A DNA stretch of 36,458 nucleotides from Arenicellales bacterium (GCA_029287855.1 JARFQI010000196.1:1-36458), one strand, 5' to 3'; positions 15,891-24,817 are shown, counted from the first letter of the stretch. Notes: a model not told the origin generated them from the sequence alone. A program made the numbers and translations.

Positions 15891-18479
15891 ATGACAGTAA
15901 ATCAGCAACATACCCCCATGATGCAGCAATACCTGCGTCTGAAGAGTGATCACCCGGACATCTTGCTGTTTTACCGCATGGGCGATTTTTATGAACTGTT
16001 TTTCGATGATGCGCGCAAGGCGGCGAAACTACTAGATATCACCCTGACGGCACGTGGCCAGTCTGCCGGTCAGCCTATCCCGATGTGTGGTGTGCCATAC
16101 CATGCTGCTGAACAGTATCTTGCACGTCTGACTCGAGCTGGCGAATCGATTGCCATCTGTGAGCAGGTTGGTGATCCGGCAACGAGCAAAGGCCCGGTTG
16201 AGCGTAAAGTGGTGCGTGTGATAACTCCCGGCACTCTGACTGATGAAAGTTTACTGGATGAAAAGAAAGATAATTTATTACTGGCCATTGCTACTGCGAA
16301 TGACGGCTATGGAATAGCCTGGCTGGAGCTTGCTTCCGGACGTTTTCATGCCAGACATCTGCCTGATGCAATGAATCTCGGTGCCGAAATTCAACGACTG
16401 CAGCCGGCAGAAGTGCTGACAGCTGAAAGTGCTGCTGAACAATTCAAGCAATTACTGCCCGAGACAGTCAGTCTGCAGCGGATTCCCGACTGGTACATGG
16501 ACACCAAAACAGCGACAGAATCATTACAACAGCAATTCAATGTGCAAAGCCTTGCCGCTTTTGATATTGAACAGAATATTCCTGCCCTGCAGGCTGCCGG
16601 GGCGGTGATCCAGTATGCCCGCGACACACAGGGTGATGCCCTGCTGCATATCCATAATCTGAAAACAGAACAGCATGGCTGCCATGTCATTATTGATGCT
16701 GCATCAAGACGCAACCTTGAGCTGGACATCAACCTCAGTGGCGGCCGTCAACATACGTTACTTTCGGTTCTGGATACCTGCTCAACGTCGATGGGCTCGC
16801 GCTTGCTGAGACGCTGGTTATCCAGTCCGGAGCGTGATGTGTCAATTTTACAGGCTCGGCACCAGTCTATCGAGGCAATGCTGGACTCGGTTGATCTTGA
16901 GCAGCTTGGCGAGATTTTAAAACGTATCGGCGATGTCGAGCGTATCCTGCCACGTATTGCATTAAGGTCTGCGCGACCGCGAGATATCAGTTATTTGCGC
17001 CAGGCATTGATGCAGCTTCCTGCCTTGCAGGATGCGCTGACAAAGCTTGATAGCCCGCTGACAGATAAGCTGCTATCAGACGTCGGAGTCTATCCGCAGT
17101 TGACCGAATATCTTGAACAGGCGATTGTCGATGAACCACCTGTACTGCTGCGCGATGGCGGAGTGATCAAGCGTGGTTTCAATGCTGACCTCGATGAATT
17201 ACAGACACTAAAAGAAAATGCCGGGCAATATCTGCTTGAGCTTGAAGCCCGTGAGCGCGAGCGCAGCGGCATCAGCGGTCTGAAAGTGAAATATAACCGT
17301 GTGCATGGATATTATATTGAAATCAGTCGTCTACATTCTGAACAGGTACCGGATGACTATACCCGCCGCCAGACGTTAAAAAATGCAGAACGCTTCATCA
17401 CCCCGGAGTTAAAGAAGTTTGAAGAACGCGCACTGAGTGCCAAAGAACGTGCCCTGGCGCTGGAAAAGCAGCTCTATGCCGACCTGCTTGAAAGAATTAT
17501 CGAAGACCTGCAGGCATTGCAAAGATCGGCAGAAGCGATTGCAACTATTGATGTCTTGACGGCCAATACCGTCAACGCTAAACGATTCAGCCTGGTTGCA
17601 CCTGCCTACATGAGTTCTCCCGGTATCAGCATTCAGGGTGGACGTCACCTGGTAGTAGAACAGAACAGTGCAAAGCCTTTTGTCGCCAACGACTGTGAAC
17701 TGGATGAACAGACCCGCATGCTGATCATCACCGGGCCGAACATGGGTGGTAAGTCTACCTATATGCGGCAGACAGCATTGATTGCCCTGCTCGCCTATAC
17801 GGGATCGTGGGTACCCGCGGATAAAGTTGAAATTGGTCCTATTGACAGGATATTCACTCGCATCGGTGCTTCTGATGATCTGGCCAGTGGTCGTTCAACC
17901 TTCATGGTAGAAATGACGGAAACGGCAACAATATTACGCAATGCCACTTCGGAAAGCCTTGTTATCCTGGATGAAATAGGACGTGGTACCTCGACCTTTG
18001 ATGGTTTATCACTGGCCTGGGCCTGTGCCGAAGAACTTGCCGGCAAGATTCGCGCGTTCACGCTTTTTGCGACTCACTATTTTGAACTTACCAGTCTCAG
18101 TGATGAGCTGGATACGGTGAATAATGTGCATCTGACCGCGGTCGAAAGCAGGGACAGCATCACTTTTCTCTACCAGGTTCAGAATGGTCCGGCCAACCAG
18201 AGTTATGGTCTGCAGGTGGCCTCCCTCGCCGGTGTTCCGCAACCGGTCATCGCAATGGCGAAAAGCAAACTACGCCAGCTGGAAACCGAACTGGTAAAGC
18301 AGCACCACGGCCATCAGTTATCTATTTTCGATTCTGTAGCAGACACAGAAACACAGGAAGACGACAATAAATCGGCCATGCTGGAAGATGAACTCAGTGC
18401 CCTCGACCCGGACAGGATGACAGCCCGCGAGGCACTGGATATCATATATCGCTGGAAAGAAGCTTTAGAATCGGACTAA
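15891..18479 (+). CDS. mutS: DNA mismatch repair protein MutS
   Basis: An 862-residue mismatch-recognition ATPase. The N-terminal DNA-reading motif is [11 protein letters not shown] (the Phe-X-Glu wedge, about residues 36-39), followed by the connector, the lever and clamp domains, and the ATPase domain with Walker [10 protein letters not shown] (615-623), Walker [16 protein letters not shown] and the [11 protein letters not shown] motif. The C-terminal tail ends in [15 protein letters not shown], the tetramerisation/beta-clamp region. It is full length (E. coli 853). The stop codon falls inside the first unit of a 7-bp repeat array. No mutL is in the window. Confidence 0.98.
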   Translation: MTVNQQHTPMMQQYLRLKSDHPDILLFYRMGDFYELFFDDARKAAKLLDITLTARGQSAGQPIPMCGVPYHAAEQYLARLTRAGESIAICEQVGDPATSKGPVERKVVRVITPGTLTDESLLDEKKDNLLLAIATANDGYGIAWLELASGRFHARHLPDAMNLGAEIQRLQPAEVLTAESAAEQFKQLLPETVSLQRIPDWYMDTKTATESLQQQFNVQSLAAFDIEQNIPALQAAGAVIQYARDTQGDALLHIHNLKTEQHGCHVIIDAASRRNLELDINLSGGRQHTLLSVLDTCSTSMGSRLLRRWLSSPERDVSILQARHQSIEAMLDSVDLEQLGEILKRIGDVERILPRIALRSARPRDISYLRQALMQLPALQDALTKLDSPLTDKLLSDVGVYPQLTEYLEQAIVDEPPVLLRDGGVIKRGFNADLDELQTLKENAGQYLLELEARERERSGISGLKVKYNRVHGYYIEISRLHSEQVPDDYTRRQTLKNAERFITPELKKFEERALSAKERALALEKQLYADLLERIIEDLQALQRSAEAIATIDVLTANTVNAKRFSLVAPAYMSSPGISIQGGRHLVVEQNSAKPFVANDCELDEQTRMLIITGPNMGGKSTYMRQTALIALLAYTGSWVPADKVEIGPIDRIFTRIGASDDLASGRSTFMVEMTETATILRNATSESLVILDEIGRGTSTFDGLSLAWACAEELAGKIRAFTLFATHYFELTSLSDELDTVNNVHLTAVESRDSITFLYQVQNGPANQSYGLQVASLAGVPQPVIAMAKSKLRQLETELVKQHHGHQLSIFDSVADTETQEDDNKSAMLEDELSALDPDRMTAREALDIIYRWKEALESD

Positions 18480-18515
18480 ATACTAAAGATTAAAGATTAA
18501 GTACTAAGGACCTAG
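18474..18515 (+). repeat. Six degenerate 7-bp tandem repeats overlapping the mutS stop
   Basis: In-register heptamers GACTAAA, TACTAAA, GATTAAA, GATTAAG, TACTAAG, GACCTAG fill 18474-18515; consensus KAYTAAR. The TAA of the first unit is the mutS stop codon. No hairpin or T-run is seen, so it does not look like an ordinary intrinsic terminator. Confidence 0.7.
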
Positions 18516-18538
18516 AACAATATCGAAAGCAGCTTTAC

Positions 18539-18566
18539 TTTCGTCCTTTGTCGTTAATCCTTCATC
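18539..18566 (-). repeat. Four degenerate 7-bp tandem repeats after dsbC, facing the mutS array
   Basis: Read on the minus strand, in-register heptamers GATGAAG, GATTAAC, GACAAAG and GACGAAA follow the dsbC stop after 5 bases; consensus GAYNAAR. This is the same type of repeat as behind mutS but in the opposite orientation, so each array lies in the sense direction of the gene it follows. Confidence 0.65.
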
Positions 18567-18571
18567 CGGGT

Positions 18572-19297
18572 TTACACCTGGCCGTCGAGTAAATCAATCA
18601 GCTGTGCTGCAGGAACATAGCCTGGCAGTACCTTGCCGCTTTCGAGTACCAGTGTTGGTGTACCGGTAACACCGATTGACTGTCCCAGGTCGAATTGTTC
18701 CTGTACCGGGTTTTTACAGGTCTTGGGCTCAACTGCCCCACCTTCTTTGGCGACTGTTATGGCCTTTTTCTGGTCATCATTGCACCATGCTGAAACAGAT
18801 TTAGTAAAAGTCGGAGAGCCTGCCCCCGCGCGAGGATACATCATGTAGCGAACGGCAATACCTGCTTCGTTAAGCTTTGGTACTTCCTTGTGCAGCATTG
18901 AACAATAGGGACAATCTACATCGGTAAACACCGTGATTGTATGATTTGTTTTTCCTTTTGGAGAAAAAATGATCATTTTCTTTTCATCATAGGCGTCTAT
19001 GATTTTCTTTGTTACCTGGCGCTGCGTTTGTTCTGTCAGGTTCTGTTTATTCTGCATATCGATAATATTGCCACTGACGATGTAGCGCCCGTCAGTAGAG
19101 ATATAGAGCACGCGTCCGTCAGCAATGAATTCATAGAGTCCGGGTAACGGTGTCGCCTTTACCGAGCTGGTGTCGTATCCCGGTACGGTGGCATCAAGAC
19201 GTGACTTGACAGCAGCAGGAATATCTTCAGCCAATGCGTTAAAAAAGAACATCAATGCGAAGGCGAATAGTGAGGCTTTAAGTATTGTTTTATTCAT
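18572..19297 (-). CDS. dsbC: Thiol:disulfide interchange protein DsbC
   Basis: A 241-residue periplasmic disulfide isomerase. Residues 1-23 are a signal peptide (cleavage after ALA). The N-terminal dimerisation domain (about 24-80) contains GLYEFIADGRVLYISTDGRYIVSG, typical of DsbC/DsbG, then a linker helix and a thioredoxin domain with Cys129-Pro-Tyr-Cys132 (VDCPYC) and the cis-proline loop GVTGTPTLVL. The CPYC active site and the second cysteine pair (Cys-Asn and Cys-Lys, in SAWCND and PKTCKNP) favour DsbC over DsbG. It is kept reduced by DsbD, not in this window. Upstream lies a 175-base gap with a 9-bp direct repeat. Confidence 0.92.
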   Translation of the reverse strand: MNKTILKASLFAFALMFFFNALAEDIPAAVKSRLDATVPGYDTSSVKATPLPGLYEFIADGRVLYISTDGRYIVSGNIIDMQNKQNLTEQTQRQVTKKIIDAYDEKKMIIFSPKGKTNHTITVFTDVDCPYCSMLHKEVPKLNEAGIAVRYMMYPRAGAGSPTFTKSVSAWCNDDQKKAITVAKEGGAVEPKTCKNPVQEQFDLGQSIGVTGTPTLVLESGKVLPGYVPAAQLIDLLDGQV

Positions 19298-19412
19298 AGT
19301 GATCAGTAGTTAAGTTGTATTGGAAAAGTACGTGATTGAAGTTTGCTGAAGTTATGTTTATTAAAAAAATCTTCGCAACAGAATTCAGTAGTGATTGTGT
19401 ATATGTCAGGTT

Positions 19413-19436
19413 CTGTAAATATAGAGACTGTAAATA
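19413..19436. repeat. 9-bp direct repeat upstream of dsbC
   Basis: CTGTAAATA occurs at 19413-19421 and 19428-19436, 15 bases apart, in the AT-rich 175-base gap between the symporter stop and the dsbC start. Nothing else clear (no terminator, no good promoter) was seen in this gap. It may be a protein-binding site or chance. Confidence 0.35.
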
Positions 19437-19472
19437 TTAGCGTTTATGACAAATATATATGCCATTGGTTCA

Positions 19473-20753
19473 TTAACCGGCAGGGACTTTTTCCAGCACA
19501 CCCTGCTCTCCCTCAGAGCGAGCGATGATAACAGCCCCGCAAGAGTCAGAAAATATATTCACAGTGGTACGGCACATATCGAGTATCCGGTCTACCGCGA
19601 GAATCAGGCCAATCCCTTCTGCCGGCAGCCCGGCAGCGGCAAGTATCACCACAATAGCAACCAGGCTGGCGGCAGGCACACCTGCGACACCCACAGATGT
19701 CAGCAAGGCTGTCGTAACAATAAGGAACTGCAAACCAAGGCTAAGGTCTATTCCGTAGGCCTGGGCAATAAAAATCACGGCCACGCATTCATACAACGCA
19801 GTACCGTCCATGTTGATTGTTGCACCAAGCGGTAGAACGAAGGATGACACCCTGTTTGATACGCCTGCCCTTTTTTCAACGCAGTCTAGCGTGACAGGCA
19901 GTGTTGCTGCCGACGAACTGGTAGAGAAAGCCATCATCATGGCCGGAAACATGGCCTGGAAGTGCCGCAGAGGATGAACCCTGCCGACGAACGTTAATAA
20001 CAGCGGTAGAGTGATAATTGTGTGAACTAGAAGCGCCAGAAACACCGTTGCGGCAAAGCTTGCCAGTGGCACAATGGCAGAAAACCCGGTTGAGGCAACA
20101 ACTTTTGCAACCAGGGCAAATACACCGATAGGAGCAAATTTCATCACCAGTTCAGTGATTTTTAGCATGATCTGCATCATCGCCTGCCAGAAATTAGTCA
20201 TCACTGACGCATGTTTTTCCGGTATGCGTACCATGTAATAAGCAAATATCAGGCTGAAGACAATGATGCCGAGCATCTGCCCGTCTGCAGCTGCTTTGAA
20301 AATGTTTGGTGGCAGCATGCGTTCAAATACTGTGAAAAAATCACTGGCGCCGCGGCCCTGTGCATTGTTGACTATATTGGAAACATCGGCTTCAAGCCCC
20401 ATCAGGCTGCCAGCCGGAACTCCATCAACGACACCCGGGGTGATAAGGTTGACAAAAAACAGCCCTGTCAGGATCGCCAGCAGACTGGTTGCAAAATAAT
20501 AGATTACTGTTTTTGTACCGAGGCGACCGAAGCCATCGCCGGTGCCAATCGCTGCGACGCCAGTAATGATTGAGGCCGTAATCAGCGGAACAATCAGCAT
20601 TTTTAGCGCATTAAGAAATAATCCGCCGATAAATTCATAGATTGAGTAAAAAGTGACGCCAGCAATGCCAGCGTCCATTCCAGTGGCAAACCCGGCTATC
20701 ACGGCCAGTATCATGGCAATCAGGATCTGCCAGTGCAGTTGTAATCTTGTCAT
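19473..20753 (-). CDS. Dicarboxylate/amino acid:cation symporter (DAACS family), probably acidic amino acids
   Basis: A 426-residue inner-membrane secondary transporter. The family hallmarks are FSTSSSAATLPVTL (serine-rich re-entrant hairpin 1), LGATINMDGTALYE (helix 7), GVAGVPAASLVAIVVIL (hairpin 2) and ILDMCRTTVNIFSD (helix 8). Asp392, Arg395 and Asn399 correspond to the substrate-contacting Asp394, Arg397 and Asn401 of archaeal GltPh; keeping the Arg predicts a substrate with a side-chain carboxylate such as aspartate or glutamate. Na+ or H+ coupling cannot be decided from this reading. Divergent from trxC; a TTGACA-type promoter and an inverted repeat lie upstream. Confidence 0.9.
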   Translation of the reverse strand: MTRLQLHWQILIAMILAVIAGFATGMDAGIAGVTFYSIYEFIGGLFLNALKMLIVPLITASIITGVAAIGTGDGFGRLGTKTVIYYFATSLLAILTGLFFVNLITPGVVDGVPAGSLMGLEADVSNIVNNAQGRGASDFFTVFERMLPPNIFKAAADGQMLGIIVFSLIFAYYMVRIPEKHASVMTNFWQAMMQIMLKITELVMKFAPIGVFALVAKVVASTGFSAIVPLASFAATVFLALLVHTIITLPLLLTFVGRVHPLRHFQAMFPAMMMAFSTSSSAATLPVTLDCVEKRAGVSNRVSSFVLPLGATINMDGTALYECVAVIFIAQAYGIDLSLGLQFLIVTTALLTSVGVAGVPAASLVAIVVILAAAGLPAEGIGLILAVDRILDMCRTTVNIFSDSCGAVIIARSEGEQGVLEKVPAG

Positions 20754-20769
20754 AGTGAAAGCAATAAAT

Positions 20770-20798
20770 TTAACAGCCTGCAGACTCTACACTGTCAA
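20770..20798 (-). promoter_or_regulatory. Candidate promoter of the symporter gene
   Basis: On the minus strand a perfect TTGACA (20793-20798), 17 bases, then TGTTAA (20770-20775), a poor -10. The start codon is only 17 bases beyond, so the leader would be short. A CTGTCA/TGACAG inverted repeat lies directly upstream. Confidence 0.4.
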
Positions 20799-20805
20799 CG
20801 CCTTA

Positions 20806-20826
20806 CTGTCACTAGCACGCTGACAG
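20806..20826. promoter_or_regulatory. Inverted repeat CTGTCA-N9-TGACAG, possible operator
   Basis: CTGTCA (20806-20811) and TGACAG (20821-20826) form a perfect 6-bp inverted repeat in the divergent symporter/trxC region, with a further CTGTCA at 20792-20797 overlapping the symporter -35 box. The half-sites are spaced 14-15 bases apart. The position suits a regulator acting on the symporter gene or on both. Confidence 0.4.
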
Positions 20827-20910
20827 ACAGTTATTGAAGTGTCGCACAAGCTTGAATTATCAATCAAAGATACCATTTATTAAGATAGCAATTCTTAACC
20901 GGAGATAATT

Positions 20911-21342
20911 ATGTCTGCAATTCATGTTGTCTGCCCACATTGTGGTGGAATAAATCGCCTGCCGTCTGAGCGCCTGGGTGAGAATCCTTCCTGCGGCAAA
21001 TGCCATGAACCTGTACTAGATGGTGTGCCAGTAAACCTGGCCAGCACCAGCTTTGATCGATTCATTAGTAAAAATGATCTGCCAGTGGTGGTGGATTTCT
21101 GGGCTGCGTGGTGTGGTCCCTGCAAAATGATGGCGCCGGTTTTTTCTCAGGTTGCCTCTGAAATGGAAACAAAGTTTCGTTTCGCCAAGGTTGACACGGA
21201 ACAGGCACAGGATATTGCCGCACGCTACAATATTCGCAGCATCCCTACCATGATGATGTTCAAGAACGGCAAAGAAATTGACCGGGTTGCCGGGGCCATG
21301 GATCAAAGCGGACTCAAACGGTGGTTAGCACCGCACGGATAA
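20911..21342 (+). CDS. trxC: Thioredoxin 2 (zinc-binding thioredoxin)
   Basis: A 143-residue cytosolic thiol reductase. The N-terminal zinc finger has two CXXC pairs (Cys8/Cys11 and Cys28/Cys31), which distinguishes TrxC from TrxA. The thioredoxin domain has the active site Cys68-Gly-Pro-Cys71 in DFWAAWCGPCKMMAP and the cis-proline in IRSIPTMMMF. A good GGAG lies 6 bases before the ATG. In E. coli trxC is an OxyR target; no clear OxyR site was recognised here. It stands alone, divergent from the symporter and convergent with fcl. Confidence 0.96.
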   Translation: MSAIHVVCPHCGGINRLPSERLGENPSCGKCHEPVLDGVPVNLASTSFDRFISKNDLPVVVDFWAAWCGPCKMMAPVFSQVASEMETKFRFAKVDTEQAQDIAARYNIRSIPTMMMFKNGKEIDRVAGAMDQSGLKRWLAPHG

Positions 21343-21465
21343 TAATATGGTAAGTCTGATTAGACTTGATTCCTCACAGTGCGTTGATTCGACGCCTTTT
21401 AGTTAAATCGCATTTAATCGATTGCCAGACAATCAGGCTACTACCAGGTTCTGTTGACCAACGGC

Positions 21466-22404
21466 TCAGAGCCTGACATCCGGATTATTGATAAAGTCAT
21501 TGTAGGTTTCGCGGATCCCTTCCTCTAGTGTCAGCTTGTACTTCCAGCCGAGTTTTTCTAGCCTTGAGACATCCATTTTCTTTAACATTGTGCCATCTTT
21601 TTTCGTAGTATCGAAAACGATTTCGCCTTCATAGCCGACAACTTTCTTTATTAGATAAGCTAAATCCCTGATGCTTATTTCTTCACCTGTGCCGATGTTA
21701 ATTAATTCCCCTATATCTGCTGCCTGGTAATTCTCCATCAAATAAAAACAGGCTTCAGCCATGTCATCTGCAAACAAAAACTCCCTTTTCGGTTTCCCTG
21801 TCCCCCACACTGTGACGGTTTGGTCGTTATTGAGTTTTGCCTCATGAAACCTCCTTAATAGCATTGGAAGGACGTGGCCGTTTTCCGGGTGATAATTGTC
21901 GCCAATACCATACAGGTTCGATGGCATTACACTAATATAATTGGTTCCATACTGGCTATTAAAGGCTCCGCATAACTTAATCCCGGCTATCTTGGCAATC
22001 GCATAGGGTTCATTAGTAGACTCCAGCTCAGAAGTCAGCAGGTCAGTTTCCTTAATCGGCTGTGGGGCATTTTTTGGGTAGATGCAGCTGCTGCCGAGGA
22101 ACAATAATTTCGAAGCATTGTGTTTATACGCAGACTCAATGACGTTGATTTGAATTTTAAGATTTTCCAGCAGAAAGTCGGCACGATAAGTATCATTTGC
22201 ATAGATACCTCCTACTTTCGCTGCTGCAAGGAATACCCAGTCAGGTTTTTCTACTGCAAAAAATTTATCCACTTCCTGAGAATTTAATAAGTCTAGCTCC
22301 TGATGTGTACGAGTTAAGATTTCAGAATAGCCCCGCTGCTTTGCTACGCGGACTAATGCAGAACCGACCATCCCTCTGTGTCCAGCTATATATATCCTAG
22401 TCAT
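21466..22404 (-). CDS. fcl: GDP-L-fucose synthase
   Basis: A 312-residue short-chain dehydrogenase/reductase with epimerase-reductase activity, converting GDP-4-keto-6-deoxy-D-mannose to GDP-L-fucose for surface polysaccharide. The NADP-binding motif GHRGMVGSA (residues 8-16) is intact. The catalytic residues match the E. coli enzyme: Ser105 and Cys107 in GSSCIYPK, Tyr134 and Lys138 in YAIAK, His177 in NGHVLPM. The usual partner gmd, which makes the substrate, is not adjacent. The gene and the 93 bases before it look more AT-rich than the neighbouring housekeeping genes, which hints at later acquisition. AAGG lies about 9 bases before the ATG. Confidence 0.93.
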   Translation of the reverse strand: MTRIYIAGHRGMVGSALVRVAKQRGYSEILTRTHQELDLLNSQEVDKFFAVEKPDWVFLAAAKVGGIYANDTYRADFLLENLKIQINVIESAYKHNASKLLFLGSSCIYPKNAPQPIKETDLLTSELESTNEPYAIAKIAGIKLCGAFNSQYGTNYISVMPSNLYGIGDNYHPENGHVLPMLLRRFHEAKLNNDQTVTVWGTGKPKREFLFADDMAEACFYLMENYQAADIGELINIGTGEEISIRDLAYLIKKVVGYEGEIVFDTTKKDGTMLKKMDVSRLEKLGWKYKLTLEEGIRETYNDFINNPDVRL

Positions 22405-22497
22405 TCGATTAGCCTTACTCTGCTGTTTTCCTAATATATGTATTTCTACTTAATTGAATAAATAATTTTGATTGTTGTTTACTATGTATAGTTTAAC

Positions 22498-22869
22498 TCA
22501 GGTTTCTATCAGTTCCGTATCATTATGTGAGTACTGCGGAGAACAGCAGCAAAGTATCTTTAAGTCGTTCTCGCCAGTATTTCGTATCTGGTGAGTGGTT
22601 CCGGGCTTGATACAGACGGTATCGCCAACACCGACTGAAAATCTTTTATCTCCCAGGGACATTTCGCCTTGTCCCTGAATGACATGATATAGCTCTTCGC
22701 TATCAGTATGCTTATGAAGCCTGGTAATGCAACCGGCGGTAATCGTTGCTTCAGCAAGACTTTGATTTTGATTGCCGTGAACCGCAGGGTGCATTAGTTC
22801 GCGTATCGTCGAACCGTCCGCGGTAGTAAACGGCTCAATTTCAGCTAACCTGGTTTTTTCTATAAACAC
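22498..22869 (-). CDS. Small cupin-domain protein
   Basis: A single-domain cupin of 123 residues from a GTG at 22869, or 135 from a TTG at 22905, which would overlap msrB by 20 bases. I preferred the GTG because IEKTRLAEIEPFTTADGSTIREL looks like the usual family start; neither codon has a clear ribosome binding site. Cupin motif 1 is RLHKHTDSEELYHVIQGQGEM (core HKHTDSEELYHVIQG) and motif 2 is KPGTTHQIRNTGENDL. The metal-binding His, His, Glu and His are all present, so a metal-dependent role is likely. The substrate is unknown. Directly downstream of msrB. Confidence 0.75.
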   Translation of the reverse strand: MFIEKTRLAEIEPFTTADGSTIRELMHPAVHGNQNQSLAEATITAGCITRLHKHTDSEELYHVIQGQGEMSLGDKRFSVGVGDTVCIKPGTTHQIRNTGENDLKILCCCSPQYSHNDTELIET

Positions 22870-22885
22870 GTTGTAGTGCCGACAA

Positions 22886-23287
22886 TTATGATTTGTTCTT
22901 TTCAAGCTTCAGCGACACGGAGTTTACGCAATATCTCAGTCCTGTCGGCTGTGGGCCATCCGGAAATACATGGCCAAGATGAGAACCGCAGCGGCTGCAT
23001 TGAATTTCAGTACGACTCATGCCATGAGAAGCATCCTGCTCTTCAGTTATTCCGTCTTCTGTCAACGGCTGAAAAAAACTGGGCCAGCCAGAGCCTGAGT
23101 CGTATTTCGTGTCCGAACTGAATAGAGGTTCGCCACAGCAGCGGCACTGATACATCCCCTCCTCCTTTGAATCATGATACTCGCCAGTGAAGGGCCGCTC
23201 TGTGCCTTTCTGTCGGCAAACAATAAATTCTTCTTCACTCAGGTTGTTCCGCCATTCATCATCTGATTTTTCAATTTTTTCTTTCAT
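22886..23287 (-). CDS. msrB: Peptide-methionine (R)-S-oxide reductase
   Basis: A 133-residue repair enzyme for methionine R-sulfoxide. The structural zinc cysteines are Cys48/Cys51 (CRCC) and Cys97/Cys100 (CSRC), and the catalytic cysteine is Cys120 in GLRYCVNS, with [11 protein letters not shown] ahead of it. The resolving cysteine of the E. coli enzyme (in DSGCGWPSF) is a serine here (DSGSGWPSF); Cys24 in [13 protein letters not shown] is in the position used instead by some other MsrB proteins. I chose the ATG at 23287, with AAGG about 8 bases upstream; the TTG at 23302 would include that site. It starts 11 bases after pgpA. Confidence 0.94.
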   Translation of the reverse strand: MKEKIEKSDDEWRNNLSEEEFIVCRQKGTERPFTGEYHDSKEEGMYQCRCCGEPLFSSDTKYDSGSGWPSFFQPLTEDGITEEQDASHGMSRTEIQCSRCGSHLGHVFPDGPQPTGLRYCVNSVSLKLEKNKS

Positions 23288-23298
23288 TTGAATTACCT

Positions 23299-23802
23299 TC
23301 AAGTAACCAGTTTGAAATACGCAATTAGTTGCACAACAGCGAATGCAAATACACCCGCCAGTATGTCATCAATCATGATGCCGAAACCGCCACCTATCCG
23401 CCTGTCAGCGAGACTAATCGGCCATGGTTTAAGGATATCAAAAATGCGGAACAGCACGAAGCCAATGACAATCCAGAGCCAGCCCTGCGGAGCAGCAATC
23501 ATTGTCACCAGGTAACCAACTATTTCGTCCCATACAATACCTGAGTGATCATGCACACCCAGTTTATTGGTAGTTTTTTCACATAGCCAGATACCAATGA
23601 TAAACATCAGCACGGTGATTAATATATACACCCAGAGAGGAGTGTCTATCAGCAGCAGGTAGACAGGAATGGCTGCCAGGGTGCCGAAAGTGCCTGGTGC
23701 CCACGGGCTGCATCCGCTGCCAAAGCCAAATGCCAGCCAGTGCACGGGGTCACGCATGATCCCTTTACAGGCAGGCACCGATGGATGTGATTTATCAGTC
23801 AT
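23299..23802 (-). CDS. pgpA: Phosphatidylglycerophosphatase A
   Basis: A 167-residue inner-membrane phosphatase that makes phosphatidylglycerol from its phosphate. The N-terminal block [21 protein letters not shown] is characteristic, then several hydrophobic helices, [18 protein letters not shown] with acidic catalytic residues, and [12 protein letters not shown] with the conserved RxFDxxKPWP motif, ending with [13 protein letters not shown]. It overlaps the end of thiL by 8 bases if started at the ATG at 23802, and the thiL-pgpA pair is standard in gammaproteobacteria. Confidence 0.94.
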   Translation of the reverse strand: MTDKSHPSVPACKGIMRDPVHWLAFGFGSGCSPWAPGTFGTLAAIPVYLLLIDTPLWVYILITVLMFIIGIWLCEKTTNKLGVHDHSGIVWDEIVGYLVTMIAAPQGWLWIVIGFVLFRIFDILKPWPISLADRRIGGGFGIMIDDILAGVFAFAVVQLIAYFKLVT

Positions 23803-24766
23803 GGAAATGATTATAGCCACGCGCAGTAATTTTCATAAGCTTTCCGCTGTTATCTCTCATCATAATCCCTGTATCTTCAGTGACTTCACCAATCCTCGAT
23901 AGTGGCGAGAATGATCCTGGCCAGTCCTGTTCAAGCGAAAAAGACATACCAGCTGGCACGCTGAATAATAATTCGTAGTCATCGCCGCCGTAGAGCGCAG
24001 CATCAAGCAGCCTGCTGTCTGGCAGAGTCGATAATCCAGTTTGCCAGCAAGTCAGGCTGTCTGTATTAATCACTGCGCCGCAGTGACTGGCGGCCAGTAT
24101 ATGACCTAAATCAGCGGCCAGACCATCAGATATATCTATCATCGATGAAGCATAGTTTCTCAGAAAGTCGCCTTCCAGCAGGCGAGGCTGTGGATAGTCC
24201 AGTTTTTGCTGAAATGTTGCCTGCGCTGTACCTGGTAGAGCAAGGCTACCTTTTATTGCGGCAAGCCCCAGTGCTGCCATACCAGGTTTCCCGGTTACAA
24301 ATATACTGTCACCGGTTCGTGCACCTGAGCGTCTGATAGCAGTTCCCTCTGGAGCAGTTCCAATCACAGAAATTGTTATAGATAATGGCCCGCGTGTTGT
24401 GTCGCCCCCTACCAGGCTGACATCAAACTGTTTTGCCAGAGACAGTAATCCGTTAGAAAACGCCTGTAGCCAGTTTGCATCGACATCAGGCAGACTGAGG
24501 GCCAGGGTAAACCACCTCGCCCGGCCGCCCATCGCTGCAATATCGCTGAGATTGACAGCAAGTGACTTATGACCAATGGCTACAGGGTCGGTATCTTCAG
24601 GGAAATGTACCCCACTGATCAGTGTGTCAATAGTAAAGAGTAATTCTTCGTCCTGTGCCGCTTTTATGATGGCTGTGTCATCACCGATGCCAAGCAGGAC
24701 ATCTTTGTTATCTGAATCGAGATTGGCTGCCGAGAAAAAGTGCTGGATAAGGGAAAATTCGTCCAA
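23795..24766 (-). CDS. thiL: Thiamine-monophosphate kinase
   Basis: A 323-residue enzyme that phosphorylates thiamine monophosphate to the active pyrophosphate. Motifs: EFSLIQHFF at the start, GIGDDTAII, VNLSDIAAMGG, SLVGGDTTRGPL, SMIDISDGLAADLGHI and LYGGDDYELLFSVP, all with the metal-binding aspartates. The start codon is TTG at 24766: the family begins near EFSLI, and an in-frame TGA lies eight codons upstream with no ATG between. AGGTG lies about 10 bases before the TTG. It follows nusB by 51 bases. Confidence 0.95.
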   Translation of the reverse strand: MDEFSLIQHFFSAANLDSDNKDVLLGIGDDTAIIKAAQDEELLFTIDTLISGVHFPEDTDPVAIGHKSLAVNLSDIAAMGGRARWFTLALSLPDVDANWLQAFSNGLLSLAKQFDVSLVGGDTTRGPLSITISVIGTAPEGTAIRRSGARTGDSIFVTGKPGMAALGLAAIKGSLALPGTAQATFQQKLDYPQPRLLEGDFLRNYASSMIDISDGLAADLGHILAASHCGAVINTDSLTCWQTGLSTLPDSRLLDAALYGGDDYELLFSVPAGMSFSLEQDWPGSFSPLSRIGEVTEDTGIMMRDNSGKLMKITARGYNHFHD

Positions 24767-24817
24767 CTCAAGGGCACCTATATTGATTCATGAACATATA
24801 GATGCGCACTTGTATAT

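Noticed and set aside
21351-21366. AAGTCT/AGACTT hairpin after trxC as a terminator
   Set aside because: A 6-bp AT-containing stem with no following T-run; too weak to call.
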